A stretch of 64,000 nt of DNA from Paenibacillus sinopodophylli (GCF_005930355.1 NZ_VDBO01000020.1:1-64000); one strand, 5' to 3'; numbered from the stretch's first letter, positions 53,729-61,576 are shown. Program-made: numbers and translations. Notes: generated by a model not told the origin, from the sequence alone.

Positions 53729-54826
53729 TTACAGCGCTTTTTCCAACAGCTTCGGCTTGGCAAATATCATTCTTCCCGCAGAGGTTTGCAGCACGCTCGT
53801 CACGAGCACTTCCATTGTTGTGCCAATATATTCGCGTCCGCCCTCTACTACGATCATCGTGCCGTCATCCAAATAAGCGACGCCTTGCCCATGCTCTTTG
53901 CCGTCTTTAATCACTTGAACGATGATTTCTTCTCCAGGCAGTACAACCGGCTTCACAGCATTGGCCAAATCATTGATATTAAGGACGGATACGCCCTGTA
54001 GTTCACAGACCTTGTTTAAATTGAAATCGTTAGTCACAACCTTGCCATGCAGCGCTTTAGCAAGCTTAACAAGTTTGCTGTCCACTTCACCTATTTCTTC
54101 GAAATCCCCTTCGTAAATAAGGACCTTCACATCAAGTTCTTTCTGAATCTTGTTCAAAATATCGAGCCCGCGCCGTCCTCGGTTTCGCTTGAGAAGATCG
54201 GATGAGTCCGCAATATGCTGCAGCTCCTCGAGCACAAACTCCGGAATAACAAGCGTCCCTTCAATAAAGCCAGTCTTGCAAATATCCGCAATTCGTCCGT
54301 CAATAATAACGCTTGTATCGAGAATTTTATGCTCCTCGTAACCACCCGCTTCATCAACTGCCGGAGCAACTCTCCGCTTCTCCAGCATAGCAGCAAAGCC
54401 ATCGGCCATCTCCTGCTGCTTGTTTAAGCCAATACGCATGCCTAAATAACCGAAGCATACCATCATAGCTGCTGGAATCAAACTTCCTAAGCCACTGAGG
54501 CCAGATACAGCGGGATAGATCAAGACGGTAAGCAATAACCCAGCAAGAAGACCACCTGTACCTGCAATGAGCTGCTGCATCGGAAGCGCGGCCGCTTGCT
54601 CTGCTCCCTTTTGCATATAGCGGATAATTTGACCTGCAAGCATCGTTGCCACAACAACGCCAAAAACCGCGCCAATGGCTACATTCATGTAATAAGTGCC
54701 AGACCGCTGCAGCATTCCGAAGGATGAGCCAGACCATACGGCCGCTCCGTTCACCCAACCGTATACCTCACCGCCTGCCATACCACCGAATAACATCCCC
54801 ATTAATTGAATAATTCGTCTAACCAT
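53729..54826 (-). CDS. yacL: PIN/TRAM-domain membrane protein (YacL family)
   Basis: A 365-aa protein with four N-terminal membrane segments (about residues 1-120). A PIN nuclease-like domain follows (KILDTSVIIDGRIADICKTG and VTNDFNLNKVCELQGV carry the acidic residues). A C-terminal TRAM RNA-binding domain has GEEIIVQVIKDGKEHGQGVA. It is conserved between disA and ispD in Firmicutes; the substrate is unknown. Start ATG 54824-54826 with GGAGGTG 7 nt upstream. Confidence 0.9.
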   Translation of the reverse strand: MVRRIIQLMGMLFGGMAGGEVYGWVNGAAVWSGSSFGMLQRSGTYYMNVAIGAVFGVVVATMLAGQIIRYMQKGAEQAAALPMQQLIAGTGGLLAGLLLTVLIYPAVSGLSGLGSLIPAAMMVCFGYLGMRIGLNKQQEMADGFAAMLEKRRVAPAVDEAGGYEEHKILDTSVIIDGRIADICKTGFIEGTLVIPEFVLEELQHIADSSDLLKRNRGRRGLDILNKIQKELDVKVLIYEGDFEEIGEVDSKLVKLAKALHGKVVTNDFNLNKVCELQGVSVLNINDLANAVKPVVLPGEEIIVQVIKDGKEHGQGVAYLDDGTMIVVEGGREYIGTTMEVLVTSVLQTSAGRMIFAKPKLLEKAL

Positions 54827-54926
54827 TATGGTTCACCTCCACTACAATTATGTTCCAATAATTGCCTTGTTAACCGTGCGGTGCCCTATTATTTGCAAAG
54901 ATTTATAATTTCTAATAATTCACATT

Positions 54927-54955
54927 TTGTAAACGGGCAGGATCAAGCTTATAAT
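54927..54955 (+). promoter_or_regulatory. Promoter of the 131-aa plus-strand gene
   Basis: TTGTAA (54927-54932), 17 bp, TATAAT (54950-54955), about 45 bp upstream of the start at 55003, in the divergent spacer with yacL. Confidence 0.75.
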
Positions 54956-55002
54956 GGAATTAAAGTTTTCAACATAAGAGGTTGGTGAAAGAGGTGGAAC
55001 CG

Positions 55003-55398
55003 ATGAGTGCTCCTACACTGGATCAATTTCAGCAGCAAGTCTCTGAATTGCTGCTTAGGCACCGCAGCTTACTAGATGTCATGTCTAAATTCGGACAGTC
55101 CGGTGCTTCTGTCAATCGAGCGGTCACGAAGGCCGTAACAGATTGCGGGTGTATCGAGCTTAATGCCCGGAAACAGCAATATTCAGATGAATTGAATCTT
55201 GAGAACGCCAAAACGACGCTGCAAAGCCATCTTACCGGCGCGGTATGCGAGCATTGCCGCGACGCGCTTAAGAATGACCTGGGGCGCAACCTGTTTTATA
55301 TGACAGCTTTATGCAACTTGCTAGATATTCAACTGGATGAAGTGATTGCCGACGAATACGACAAATGCTCCACTTTAGGCCTGTTTAATTTAACTTAG
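55003..55398 (+). CDS. Conserved small CxxC protein of unknown function
   Basis: A 131-aa, mostly helical protein with CGC near residue 48, CEHC at 82-85 and a C-terminal block LFYMTALCNLLDIQLDEVI...STLGLFN. The pattern recalls a small Firmicutes family with a MazG-like helical fold (possibly annotated DUF1573), but I am not certain. The ATG at 55003 has GAGGTGG 5 nt upstream; an in-frame TTG at 54982 is less likely. It has its own promoter and terminator. It is one of the few plus-strand genes here, next to the invertible locus. Confidence 0.8.
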   Translation: MSAPTLDQFQQQVSELLLRHRSLLDVMSKFGQSGASVNRAVTKAVTDCGCIELNARKQQYSDELNLENAKTTLQSHLTGAVCEHCRDALKNDLGRNLFYMTALCNLLDIQLDEVIADEYDKCSTLGLFNLT

Positions 55399-55410
55399 AA
55401 TTTGATTGAG

Positions 55411-55449
55411 AAGAAGCTTTGGGGCGGTGTTCCATCCCCAAAGCTTCTT
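55411..55449. terminator. Terminator between the 131-aa gene and the HD-GYP gene
   Basis: Perfect 14-bp stem AAGAAGCTTTGGGG (55411-55424) / CCCCAAAGCTTCTT (55436-55449), with T-rich sequence after it on both strands. It serves both convergent genes. Confidence 0.88.
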
Positions 55450-55461
55450 TGTATTTGAATT

Positions 55462-56094
55462 TTATTTGTCTTGCCCGTGTGTGCAGTTAAAGTACAGCGC
55501 CATTTCTTCTTCAGGTACATGCAGAACGATATCTACTATACTCGCATCAAATTGCGTATTCCGATTGCGAGCCAACTCTGCATAGGCTTCTTCCACACTA
55601 ATTGGTTCCCGATAAGGCCTTATCGACAGCATAGAGTCCAAAGCATCGATGACTGCGCATGCTCTTGCGAATAAAGGAATTTGTTCAGCTCGTCTACCAT
55701 CTGGATAACCTTTTCCGTCATAGCGCTCGTGATGATACCTTACTAATTGCATAATATCCTCACCGAGGAAATCGTGACTTCTCAGAATATCCTCACCGTA
55801 CACCGTATGCTTTCTCAGCACGCTCCACTCCCAGTCGGTCAAACGCTCCTTTTTGTGTAAAATATCATTCGGCACTCTCGTTTTCCCTACATCATGGAGG
55901 AAGCAACCCCGTATAAAGGCCGCTCCTTCTGCTTCATTGATTGGCAAATAAGGCGCCAGTATTTCAGCCAGCAAAGCAACTCTGACACAATGCCGGTATG
56001 TAGACGGACTCTTATACATCAAGTATTTCATCCAACTGCCTGCGCTCGTCTGCTGTAAAGAAATCACTTCCGCATAGCCTGGACTGATCGTCAT
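55462..56094 (-). CDS. HD-GYP domain protein (c-di-GMP phosphodiesterase type)
   Basis: A 210-aa single-domain HD-GYP protein: His35, HD at 67-68 (CFLHDVGK), His96, HHE at 121-123, GYP at 129-131 (DGKGYPDG), Asp150 and RPYR at 159-162. HD-GYP proteins hydrolyse cyclic di-GMP, or related dinucleotides, to regulate motility and biofilm. There is no membrane or receiver domain. The start is ATG 56092-56094 with GAGGAG 6 nt upstream; a GTG at 56112 has no site. Its native upstream sequence offers only a weak promoter. Inversion of the adjacent recombinase segment would bring a consensus promoter to face it. Confidence 0.88.
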   Translation of the reverse strand: MTISPGYAEVISLQQTSAGSWMKYLMYKSPSTYRHCVRVALLAEILAPYLPINEAEGAAFIRGCFLHDVGKTRVPNDILHKKERLTDWEWSVLRKHTVYGEDILRSHDFLGEDIMQLVRYHHERYDGKGYPDGRRAEQIPLFARACAVIDALDSMLSIRPYREPISVEEAYAELARNRNTQFDASIVDIVLHVPEEEMALYFNCTHGQDK

Positions 56095-56198
56095 CCGTTT
56101 CTCCTCTTCCACCGAAAAAAATCAAAAAACTGGTTATTTTTATAACTTTTTTTGTAAAATGAAGTCTGTAGATTAGAAAAAATATGCATACAGCGAGG

Positions 56199-56224
56199 TG
56201 TCGCATAATAACAGTTATACGACA
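56199..56224 (+). promoter_or_regulatory. Left dif-like inversion site
   Basis: Ten-bp arms TGTCGCATAA (56199-56208) and TTATACGACA (56215-56224) flank the asymmetric 6-bp spacer TAACAG (56209-56214). Bases 56200-56225 are the exact reverse complement of 57314-57339. The arm end CGCATAA and the TTAT after the spacer also match E. coli dif. This is the architecture of a tyrosine-recombinase crossover site. Confidence 0.85.
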
Positions 56225-56242
56225 ACATGAGGAGGATATTTA

Positions 56243-57205
56243 GTGAGGACCGACACGATTACCGAGGAAAACACCGTATTTCAGTTAAGGAGAGAAAAAG
56301 AAACTGGATTTACAGATGAACAAAAAATCCAAATGTTTTTGAGCAGCCGGAGTCAATCGGAGCATACCTATAAGAGCTATTTCAGAGCGATCGAGCGATT
56401 CCGCTTATTTATATCCTACAGAAATTTGAATGAGGTTTCTTGGCGAGAAATCGAAGCGTTCAAACTTTATCTCATGTCTATAAAAAATGAAAAGAACGGA
56501 TTGCCGTTAGCACCCGCTACCATATCCTCTATTATTGCTGCATTAAAATCATTATATAAATGGGGCTGCGATCCCAATATCAACTTATTCAATCAGAACC
56601 CAACTAGCAGCGTGCGTCTTCCCATTATTCCATTAACGAGCAAGAAGCATTTTTTGACGAAAAACGAAGTTGGCAAACTACTTCACCATTTGCAACACAA
56701 CAATAATCGGAACTATTTAATTGCGTTGAGCCTTCTTCTGCTTGGGCTGCGGGTCTCTGAGCTATGTGCACTTAGATGGTGCGATTTTTATTCCGATCCG
56801 CTTGAATCCACCGTCTGGCTAACGATTACGAAAGCAAAAGGCGGGAAAATCAGAGATATTAAAGTCCCTCGTCATTTATGGACGCTTTATTCAAGCTACC
56901 TGGATGCTCATCCTCATCTAAGCAACAGCTCAGAATCCATCATATTCGGCATCTCCTCAAGACAAGTCGAACGGATGATCAAAAGCTCCTGTCTCAAAAT
57001 CGGTTTGGATAAGCCCGTTACGCCTCACTGGTTAAGGCACACCAACGCAACGCTTGCTCTGTTAAACGGTGCATCGCTTCAGCAGGTGCAGGAGAGCTTG
57101 GGGCATGCCCATATCAATACGACCCAGCGCTACCTGCATACGGTTGAGCAACTCACCAAATCAGCATCTGATTATGTCGAGGACTTGCTGATCGGATATA
57201 TCTAA
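56243..57205 (+). CDS. Tyrosine recombinase between inverted sites (putative invertase)
   Basis: A 320-aa Xer-like recombinase. The SAM-like core-binding domain covers about residues 24-120 (HTYKSYFRAIERFRLFI). The catalytic domain runs from about 135 to 315 with Arg170 (LGLRVSEL), Lys199 (AKGGK), His262 and Arg265 (PHWLRHT), His288 (GHAHINTTQ) and nucleophile Tyr297 (QRYLH). All catalytic residues are present. The start is GTG 56243-56245 with GAGGAGG 7 nt upstream; it lies only 18 bp inside the left inversion site. Only a weak plus-strand promoter (TAAAAT at 56155) is visible upstream. It is not the chromosomal XerC or XerD by context, and no phage or conjugation genes surround it. It probably inverts the 56200-57339 segment. 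Confidence 0.9.
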   Translation: MRTDTITEENTVFQLRREKETGFTDEQKIQMFLSSRSQSEHTYKSYFRAIERFRLFISYRNLNEVSWREIEAFKLYLMSIKNEKNGLPLAPATISSIIAALKSLYKWGCDPNINLFNQNPTSSVRLPIIPLTSKKHFLTKNEVGKLLHHLQHNNNRNYLIALSLLLLGLRVSELCALRWCDFYSDPLESTVWLTITKAKGGKIRDIKVPRHLWTLYSSYLDAHPHLSNSSESIIFGISSRQVERMIKSSCLKIGLDKPVTPHWLRHTNATLALLNGASLQQVQESLGHAHINTTQRYLHTVEQLTKSASDYVEDLLIGYI

Positions 57206-57251
57206 CGACCAGAATAAAAGGTTCTTTTTACCTAGACAACGGGACCTCACG

Positions 57252-57280
57252 TTGCTATGATGGTATTAATGTCATATAAT
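57252..57280 (+). promoter_or_regulatory. Outward-facing sigma-A promoter inside the invertible segment
   Basis: TTGCTA (57252-57257), 17 bp, TATAAT (57275-57280). It points rightward through the right inversion site into a strong terminator with no gene. After inversion it would read leftward through the left site into the HD-GYP gene, with a leader of about 150 nt. Confidence 0.8.
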
Positions 57281-57314
57281 AGTAATGAATTTTGCAGTAC
57301 TTTGTGTCTAAATT

Positions 57315-57340
57315 TGTCGTATAACTGTTATTATGCGACT
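57315..57340 (-). promoter_or_regulatory. Right dif-like inversion site
   Basis: TGTCGTATAA (57315-57324), spacer CTGTTA (57325-57330), TTATGCGACT (57331-57340). Bases 57314-57339 are the perfect 26-bp reverse complement of the left site, including the spacer. Two identical sites in opposite orientation are what site-specific inversion needs. Confidence 0.85.
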
Positions 57341-57345
57341 TCATC

Positions 57346-57374
57346 TTTATAATTATTATTTTATTTTCGGTAAA
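57346..57374 (-). promoter_or_regulatory. Inward-facing promoter right of the segment
   Basis: Minus strand TTTACC (57369-57374), 17 bp, TATAAA (57346-57351), reading leftward across the right site. Now it is antisense to the recombinase; after inversion it would drive it. The region is very A/T-rich, so chance matches are likely. Confidence 0.4.
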
Positions 57375-57420
57375 TTTCTGCTGCGAAACGGTAATCAACG
57401 CAAATATATAACTAATAAAC

Positions 57421-57472
57421 AAAAAATAGCGATTCTAAACACAAATTTTTGTGATTAGAATCGCTATTTTAT
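57421..57472. terminator. Strong bidirectional terminator after pssA
   Basis: Twenty-one-bp stem with one mismatch: AATAGCGATTCTAA continues to CACAAA (57425-57445), pairing with TTTGTG and TTAGAATCGCTATT (57448-57468), with A- and T-runs outside. It ends pssA and also stops the outward promoter of the invertible segment. Confidence 0.9.
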
Positions 57473-57498
57473 TGTAACGTATATTCAATATCAGCTTA

Positions 57499-58245
57499 TT
57501 ATGCTGGCTTTTCTGATTTAACCGTATCATCGACAACTTCTTCGCGTTTTTTCCGTTTCCGATTACGCTTGGGCAGCCTACGATCAACGTTTTTTTTTAG
57601 GCCGTACAGCGCATATAACAGCAGCGGCACAAACAATATTTTGGAAAGATCATTTTTGAAAAACAAACCTAGCACTACAGCAACAACGATAATGATTGGT
57701 ACAACCCAAACGGCGCTCTTGGGAATGCCAACTTTTTTGAAATTTGGATACTTAATTGTACTTACCATAAGCAAAGCAAGTACTATTGTACTTGTTAGCA
57801 GCACCGAAACATAAATGTCGTTTTTGAATAACGCCAAGGTGGCTAGAACGCCTCCAGCAGCCGGTATCGGCAAACCAATAAAATATCCGGGTGCGCTTGA
57901 AATAACATTGAAACGGGCAAGACGCAAAGCACCGCATATAGGAAACAACGCTGTAACAATCCATGCTAAAGCTGGATTAAGATCTTGAAAAGCGACTACA
58001 TACATAATAAATGCCGGTGCCACGCCAAACGAAATTACATCGGATAACGAGTCAAGCTCCTTACCGAATTCACTTTGAACGTTCAGCGCCCGAGCAACGC
58101 GTCCGTCTACACCGTCAAGCAGCATGGCGATTAACACCATCATAGCCGCTGTATCTGGTTTTTCATTAAATACAAGAATGATGGCGATTACTCCTAAGAA
58201 TAAGTTCCCCACCGTGAGAAGGCTCGGTATCGATTTTGCGATCAT
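57499..58245 (-). CDS. pssA: CDP-diacylglycerol-serine O-phosphatidyltransferase
   Basis: A 248-aa membrane enzyme with the CDP-alcohol phosphatidyltransferase motif D-G-x2-A-R-x8-G-x3-D-x3-D (Asp47 to Asp69) and about eight hydrophobic helices. The C-terminus is very basic (KKNVDRRLPKRNRKRKKR). It makes phosphatidylserine. The ATG at 58243-58245 has AGAGGTGG 5 nt upstream; a longer reading from 58299 lacks a site. Confidence 0.92.
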   Translation of the reverse strand: MIAKSIPSLLTVGNLFLGVIAIILVFNEKPDTAAMMVLIAMLLDGVDGRVARALNVQSEFGKELDSLSDVISFGVAPAFIMYVVAFQDLNPALAWIVTALFPICGALRLARFNVISSAPGYFIGLPIPAAGGVLATLALFKNDIYVSVLLTSTIVLALLMVSTIKYPNFKKVGIPKSAVWVVPIIIVVAVVLGLFFKNDLSKILFVPLLLYALYGLKKNVDRRLPKRNRKRKKREEVVDDTVKSEKPA

Positions 58246-58332
58246 CTTTTCCACCTCTTCTCTACTATGCCCCAAAACCACGAACGAATATAGATCCATT
58301 TACAGGACCACATTCAATCTATTGTATGGGAT

Positions 58333-59409
58333 TTAGATTTGCCTGTCAATGAACATCTGCTCTTGTATCCGTTTAAGTCCCTCTTTGATAGCTCGTGCAC
58401 GAACTTCACCAATGCCTTCAACTTCATCTAATTCCTCGATAGTCGCCATAAGAATATGCGGCAGTCGGCCGAAGCGCTCAATCAAATTATTCATAATAAT
58501 GAGCGGCAATCTTGGAATTTTGTTAAGCAAGCGGTAGCCGCGAGGAGAGACAGATTCATCATTCATATTGTTCGTATGTGGGTAGCCTATCAAACGGATG
58601 ATCGGTGGCGCATCCAGCAGCTCATCAGAGCTCAGCTTTTTGAGACCTGCCCGAATTTCCCGAATCTTCTCGTCTGAATTCTCTTTTGCATAATCCTTAA
58701 TTAAATACCACGCATCTTCTTCCACACCGCCAACCAATTCGTCCATTTGCATACTGATGAGGCGGCCTTCCGTACCAAGCTCAATCACATAACGCTTAAT
58801 TTCCATCTTGATTCGAAGCACCATCTCCACCCGCTGGATAACATGGGCCACTTCCTGCAGTGTTACCAATTCCTCGAACTCAAGAGCCGATAAGTTAGTA
58901 AAAGATTGGCTTAATACGGCTTTGTATTTCTCCAGCGTTTGAATGGCTTGATTGGCTTTCGTTAGAATAACGCCCATATCCTTCAACGAATAGCGAAGAT
59001 TGCCTTGATAAAGCGTAATAATGTTACGGCGCTGTGAAATCGAAACGACCAGCTTACCGGTCTGCTTCGCTACTCGCTCTGCCGTACGGTGACGGATACC
59101 CGTTTCGATAGACGGAATCGAGCTGTTCGGAATAAGCTGCGTATTCGCATACAAGATCCGGCGCATATCTTCGCTCAATATAATGGCACCGTCCATTTTG
59201 GCAAGCTCATACAAATAATTGGGCGAGAAATCACAGTTAATGGAGAAGCCTCCATCTACGACTTCCATCACCTCTGGACTGTAGCCTACAACAAGCAAGG
59301 CCCCCGTTTTAGCCCGAAGCACGTTCTCAAGCCCATCACGAAAAGGGGTACCTGGTGCGACTAATTGCAGTAATTGATTCATTATTTCAAGCTGAGTAGG
59401 TTCCTTCAT
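58333..59409 (-). CDS. disA: DNA integrity scanning diadenylate cyclase DisA
   Basis: A 358-aa DisA. The N-terminal DAC domain has KMDGAIILSED and GIRHRTAERV, the catalytic DGA and RHR motifs. A helical spine and a C-terminal helix-hairpin-helix domain (LDEVEGIGEVRARAIKEGL) follow. It makes c-di-AMP and slides on DNA to report lesions before sporulation. The second of two tandem ATGs (59407-59409) is used, as the G-run 6 nt upstream fits it. The start lies 12 nt after the radA stop. Confidence 0.96.
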   Translation of the reverse strand: MKEPTQLEIMNQLLQLVAPGTPFRDGLENVLRAKTGALLVVGYSPEVMEVVDGGFSINCDFSPNYLYELAKMDGAIILSEDMRRILYANTQLIPNSSIPSIETGIRHRTAERVAKQTGKLVVSISQRRNIITLYQGNLRYSLKDMGVILTKANQAIQTLEKYKAVLSQSFTNLSALEFEELVTLQEVAHVIQRVEMVLRIKMEIKRYVIELGTEGRLISMQMDELVGGVEEDAWYLIKDYAKENSDEKIREIRAGLKKLSSDELLDAPPIIRLIGYPHTNNMNDESVSPRGYRLLNKIPRLPLIIMNNLIERFGRLPHILMATIEELDEVEGIGEVRARAIKEGLKRIQEQMFIDRQI

Positions 59410-59420
59410 CATCTGCCCCC

Positions 59421-60788
59421 CTATCCAAGCGCTGCCTTTAGTGCTTCTGACACTGTGGTTACGCCAATAATTTCTATGCCTGCGGGATGCTTCCACCCTT
59501 TCAAACTTTTCTCTGGCATAATAACGCGTTTGAATCCTAGCTTCTCGGCTTCCTTAACACGCTGTTCTGCACGCGATACTGCCCGAACCTCACCAGTTAG
59601 TCCTACTTCACCAAAAACAACATCATAAGGCTTCGTCGGCGCATCTCGAAAACTGGAAGCGATACTAACTGCCGCAGCAAGATCTACTGCTGGTTCGTCA
59701 AGCTTCACTCCGCCTGCCACATTCAAATAAGCATCCTGTGTTTGCAGGAACATGCCGTTTCGCTTCTCAAGCACTGCGATAATAAGCGCCAAACGGTTAT
59801 GGTCAATCCCTGTTGACATTCTTCGCGGTGAAGGGAAATTCGTTGTAGCAACAAGCGCCTGAAGCTCCACTAGGACAGGTCTTGTTCCCTCCATGCTGGC
59901 GACGACCGTAGAGCCCGATACACCCAGTGGACGCTCCGACAAGAACAGCTCAGAAGGATTAGAAACCTCTCGCAGGCCTTCTTCGCCCATTTCGAAAATC
60001 CCAATCTCATTCGTTGACCCGAAACGGTTCTTGACAGCACGCAATATCCGGTACGTATGATGTCGTTCCCCTTCGAAATAAAGGACGCAATCCACCATAT
60101 GCTCAAGCAATCGAGGCCCTGCAATGGCACCTTCCTTCGTTACATGGCCGACCAGAACTGTAGCAACTCCTTTGATCTTGGCAACCCGCATGAAATGTGC
60201 CGTGCACTCGCGAACCTGTGACACACTTCCTGGAGCGGATTGTACATTCGGGTCATACACCGTCTGAATGGAGTCAATGACGAGAAAATCCGGCTGTACC
60301 GATTCGATCGCTTCATTAATGAGTTCCATATTGGTCTCGCACAGCACGTATAGTGATTCCGTCAATGCACCGAGGCGATCAGCCCTAAGCCTTGTTTGCC
60401 GTACAGACTCCTCTCCAGAAATATAGAGAACCTTCAGCCCTTTGACAGCAAGAGCGTGAGAGGTCTGCAGCAGCAGCGTCGATTTTCCAATGCCGGGATC
60501 TCCGCCGACTAGGATAAGCGAGCCTGGCACAACACCTCCGCCCAGTACTCGATTAAGCTCAAGCATCCTTGTTTCGATGCGAGGCTCTTGCCCGCTTTCT
60601 ATATGTATGATGGACTGCGGCTTTTCTTTCGCATGAAACGAAGACAATCCGACGCCCTTCGTCTTCACAACGGTTTCCTTTTCTTCCACCATGGAATTCC
60701 AAGCGTGGCAGCCCGGGCATTTACCTAGCCATTTCGCCGACTCTGTACCACATTCGGCGCAGACAAACTTTGTTTTAATTTTGGCCAT
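59421..60788 (-). CDS. radA: DNA repair protein RadA
   Basis: A 455-aa RadA with the N-terminal zinc finger (CAECG...CPGC), Walker A GGDPGIGKSTL (about residue 96), the RadA-specific KNRFG (AVKNRFGSTNEIG) and a C-terminal Lon-like domain. It is a branch-migration helicase in recombination. Start ATG 60786-60788 with AAGGAG 6 nt upstream. Upstream lies a cluster of DnaA boxes. Confidence 0.97.
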   Translation of the reverse strand: MAKIKTKFVCAECGTESAKWLGKCPGCHAWNSMVEEKETVVKTKGVGLSSFHAKEKPQSIIHIESGQEPRIETRMLELNRVLGGGVVPGSLILVGGDPGIGKSTLLLQTSHALAVKGLKVLYISGEESVRQTRLRADRLGALTESLYVLCETNMELINEAIESVQPDFLVIDSIQTVYDPNVQSAPGSVSQVRECTAHFMRVAKIKGVATVLVGHVTKEGAIAGPRLLEHMVDCVLYFEGERHHTYRILRAVKNRFGSTNEIGIFEMGEEGLREVSNPSELFLSERPLGVSGSTVVASMEGTRPVLVELQALVATTNFPSPRRMSTGIDHNRLALIIAVLEKRNGMFLQTQDAYLNVAGGVKLDEPAVDLAAAVSIASSFRDAPTKPYDVVFGEVGLTGEVRAVSRAEQRVKEAEKLGFKRVIMPEKSLKGWKHPAGIEIIGVTTVSEALKAALG

Positions 60789-60994
60789 TTTGTACTCCTT
60801 AAACGTTATGGGTTAGCATGAATCGTTAAAGCCATCCCTAGCGATTATGCCGAAAATGACGCTTCTTAAAGTTTACCATTTTATCCCCCATGTATAAACC
60901 CACATTGCGAACGAAAAAAGATGATCACTCATCTATAATTCGTTTATTATTCGTTTCTTACAGCTAAACCTATTCTTTTCACGCCTTATCATTT

Positions 60995-61046
60995 TTATCC
61001 ACAGACTTAGTAACAAGTTATCAACATTATCCACAAGTCATCAACA
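60995..61046 (+). promoter_or_regulatory. DnaA-box cluster upstream of radA
   Basis: All on the plus strand: TTATCCACA at 60995-61003 and 61027-61035 (perfect), TTATCAACA at 61018-61026 (one mismatch) and TCATCAACA at 61038-61046 (two mismatches). Start-to-start spacings are 23, 9 and 11 bp. A further perfect box (61094-61102) is part of the adjacent terminator. The rest of the 413-bp spacer holds no gene. The sites are seen; DnaA binding is inferred. Confidence 0.6.
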
Positions 61047-61080
61047 TATCCCCATCTACCATCTAGTTACTACTGCTCAT

Positions 61081-61119
61081 AAAAAAGGCTCCTTTATCCA
61101 CAGTGGATAAGAGAGCCTT
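61081..61119 (-). terminator. Terminator of the haem monooxygenase gene
   Basis: Minus strand AAGGCTCTCTTATCCAC and GTGGATAAAGGAGCCTT form a 17-bp stem with two mismatches, followed by TTTTATG. The stem contains DnaA-box sequences on both strands. Confidence 0.85.
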
Positions 61120-61201
61120 AGGAGAGCCTTAGGATAACCTTGGTTACCATCTATACTTTCCTTCTATAAGTTATTAAGCCCGACATTCCTGCAGATTAAG
61201 A

Positions 61202-61540
61202 TTAAATTCCCGATTGCCTAGCAACCAAAACGCGATGTGTAGAAAGTTGGGAGCCAAGCATGACACATTCTGTTTGCTGCCCATCTGTCGTTTGCTGCTT
61301 ACCTCTATGTGCATGAGCTTGCCGGAAGGAATCACTGTTTACCCAACCTTCGAATGACGCTTTTTTCTCCCATGTCGTACTGACCTTCAACTCATCATAA
61401 TCCTGCAAGCCTTCGGTCATGGACACCTCCATACGTACAAAGCCTGGGGATGAATCAATGCCTTTCGCATTTTGGAAACGTTCTGCCACCGTCTCGCCGT
61501 GACCTTTTTTTACTTTTATCGTATTGGTAACAACTATCAT
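61202..61540 (-). CDS. Haem-degrading monooxygenase, ABM/IsdG-like (HmoB type)
   Basis: A 112-aa ferredoxin-like ABM-domain protein with the haem-oxygenase triad Asn6 (VVTNTIKV), Trp66 (FEGWVNSD) and His76 (FRQAHAHRG). Such enzymes open haem to release iron. Start ATG 61538-61540 with GGAGG 7 nt upstream. The promoter carries a Fur box, which fits iron repression. It is inserted between clpC and radA, which are adjacent in most relatives. Confidence 0.88.
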   Translation of the reverse strand: MIVVTNTIKVKKGHGETVAERFQNAKGIDSSPGFVRMEVSMTEGLQDYDELKVSTTWEKKASFEGWVNSDSFRQAHAHRGKQQTTDGQQTECVMLGSQLSTHRVLVARQSGI

Positions 61541-61576
61541 CGTTGTTCCTCCCATTCCATCTCATCCTATCTATTT

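Noticed and set aside
56199..57340. Insertion sequence or transposon with 26-bp terminal inverted repeats
   Set aside because: The encoded enzyme is a tyrosine recombinase rather than a DDE transposase, no flanking target duplication is seen, and the repeats have crossover-site architecture. A domesticated element cannot be fully excluded.
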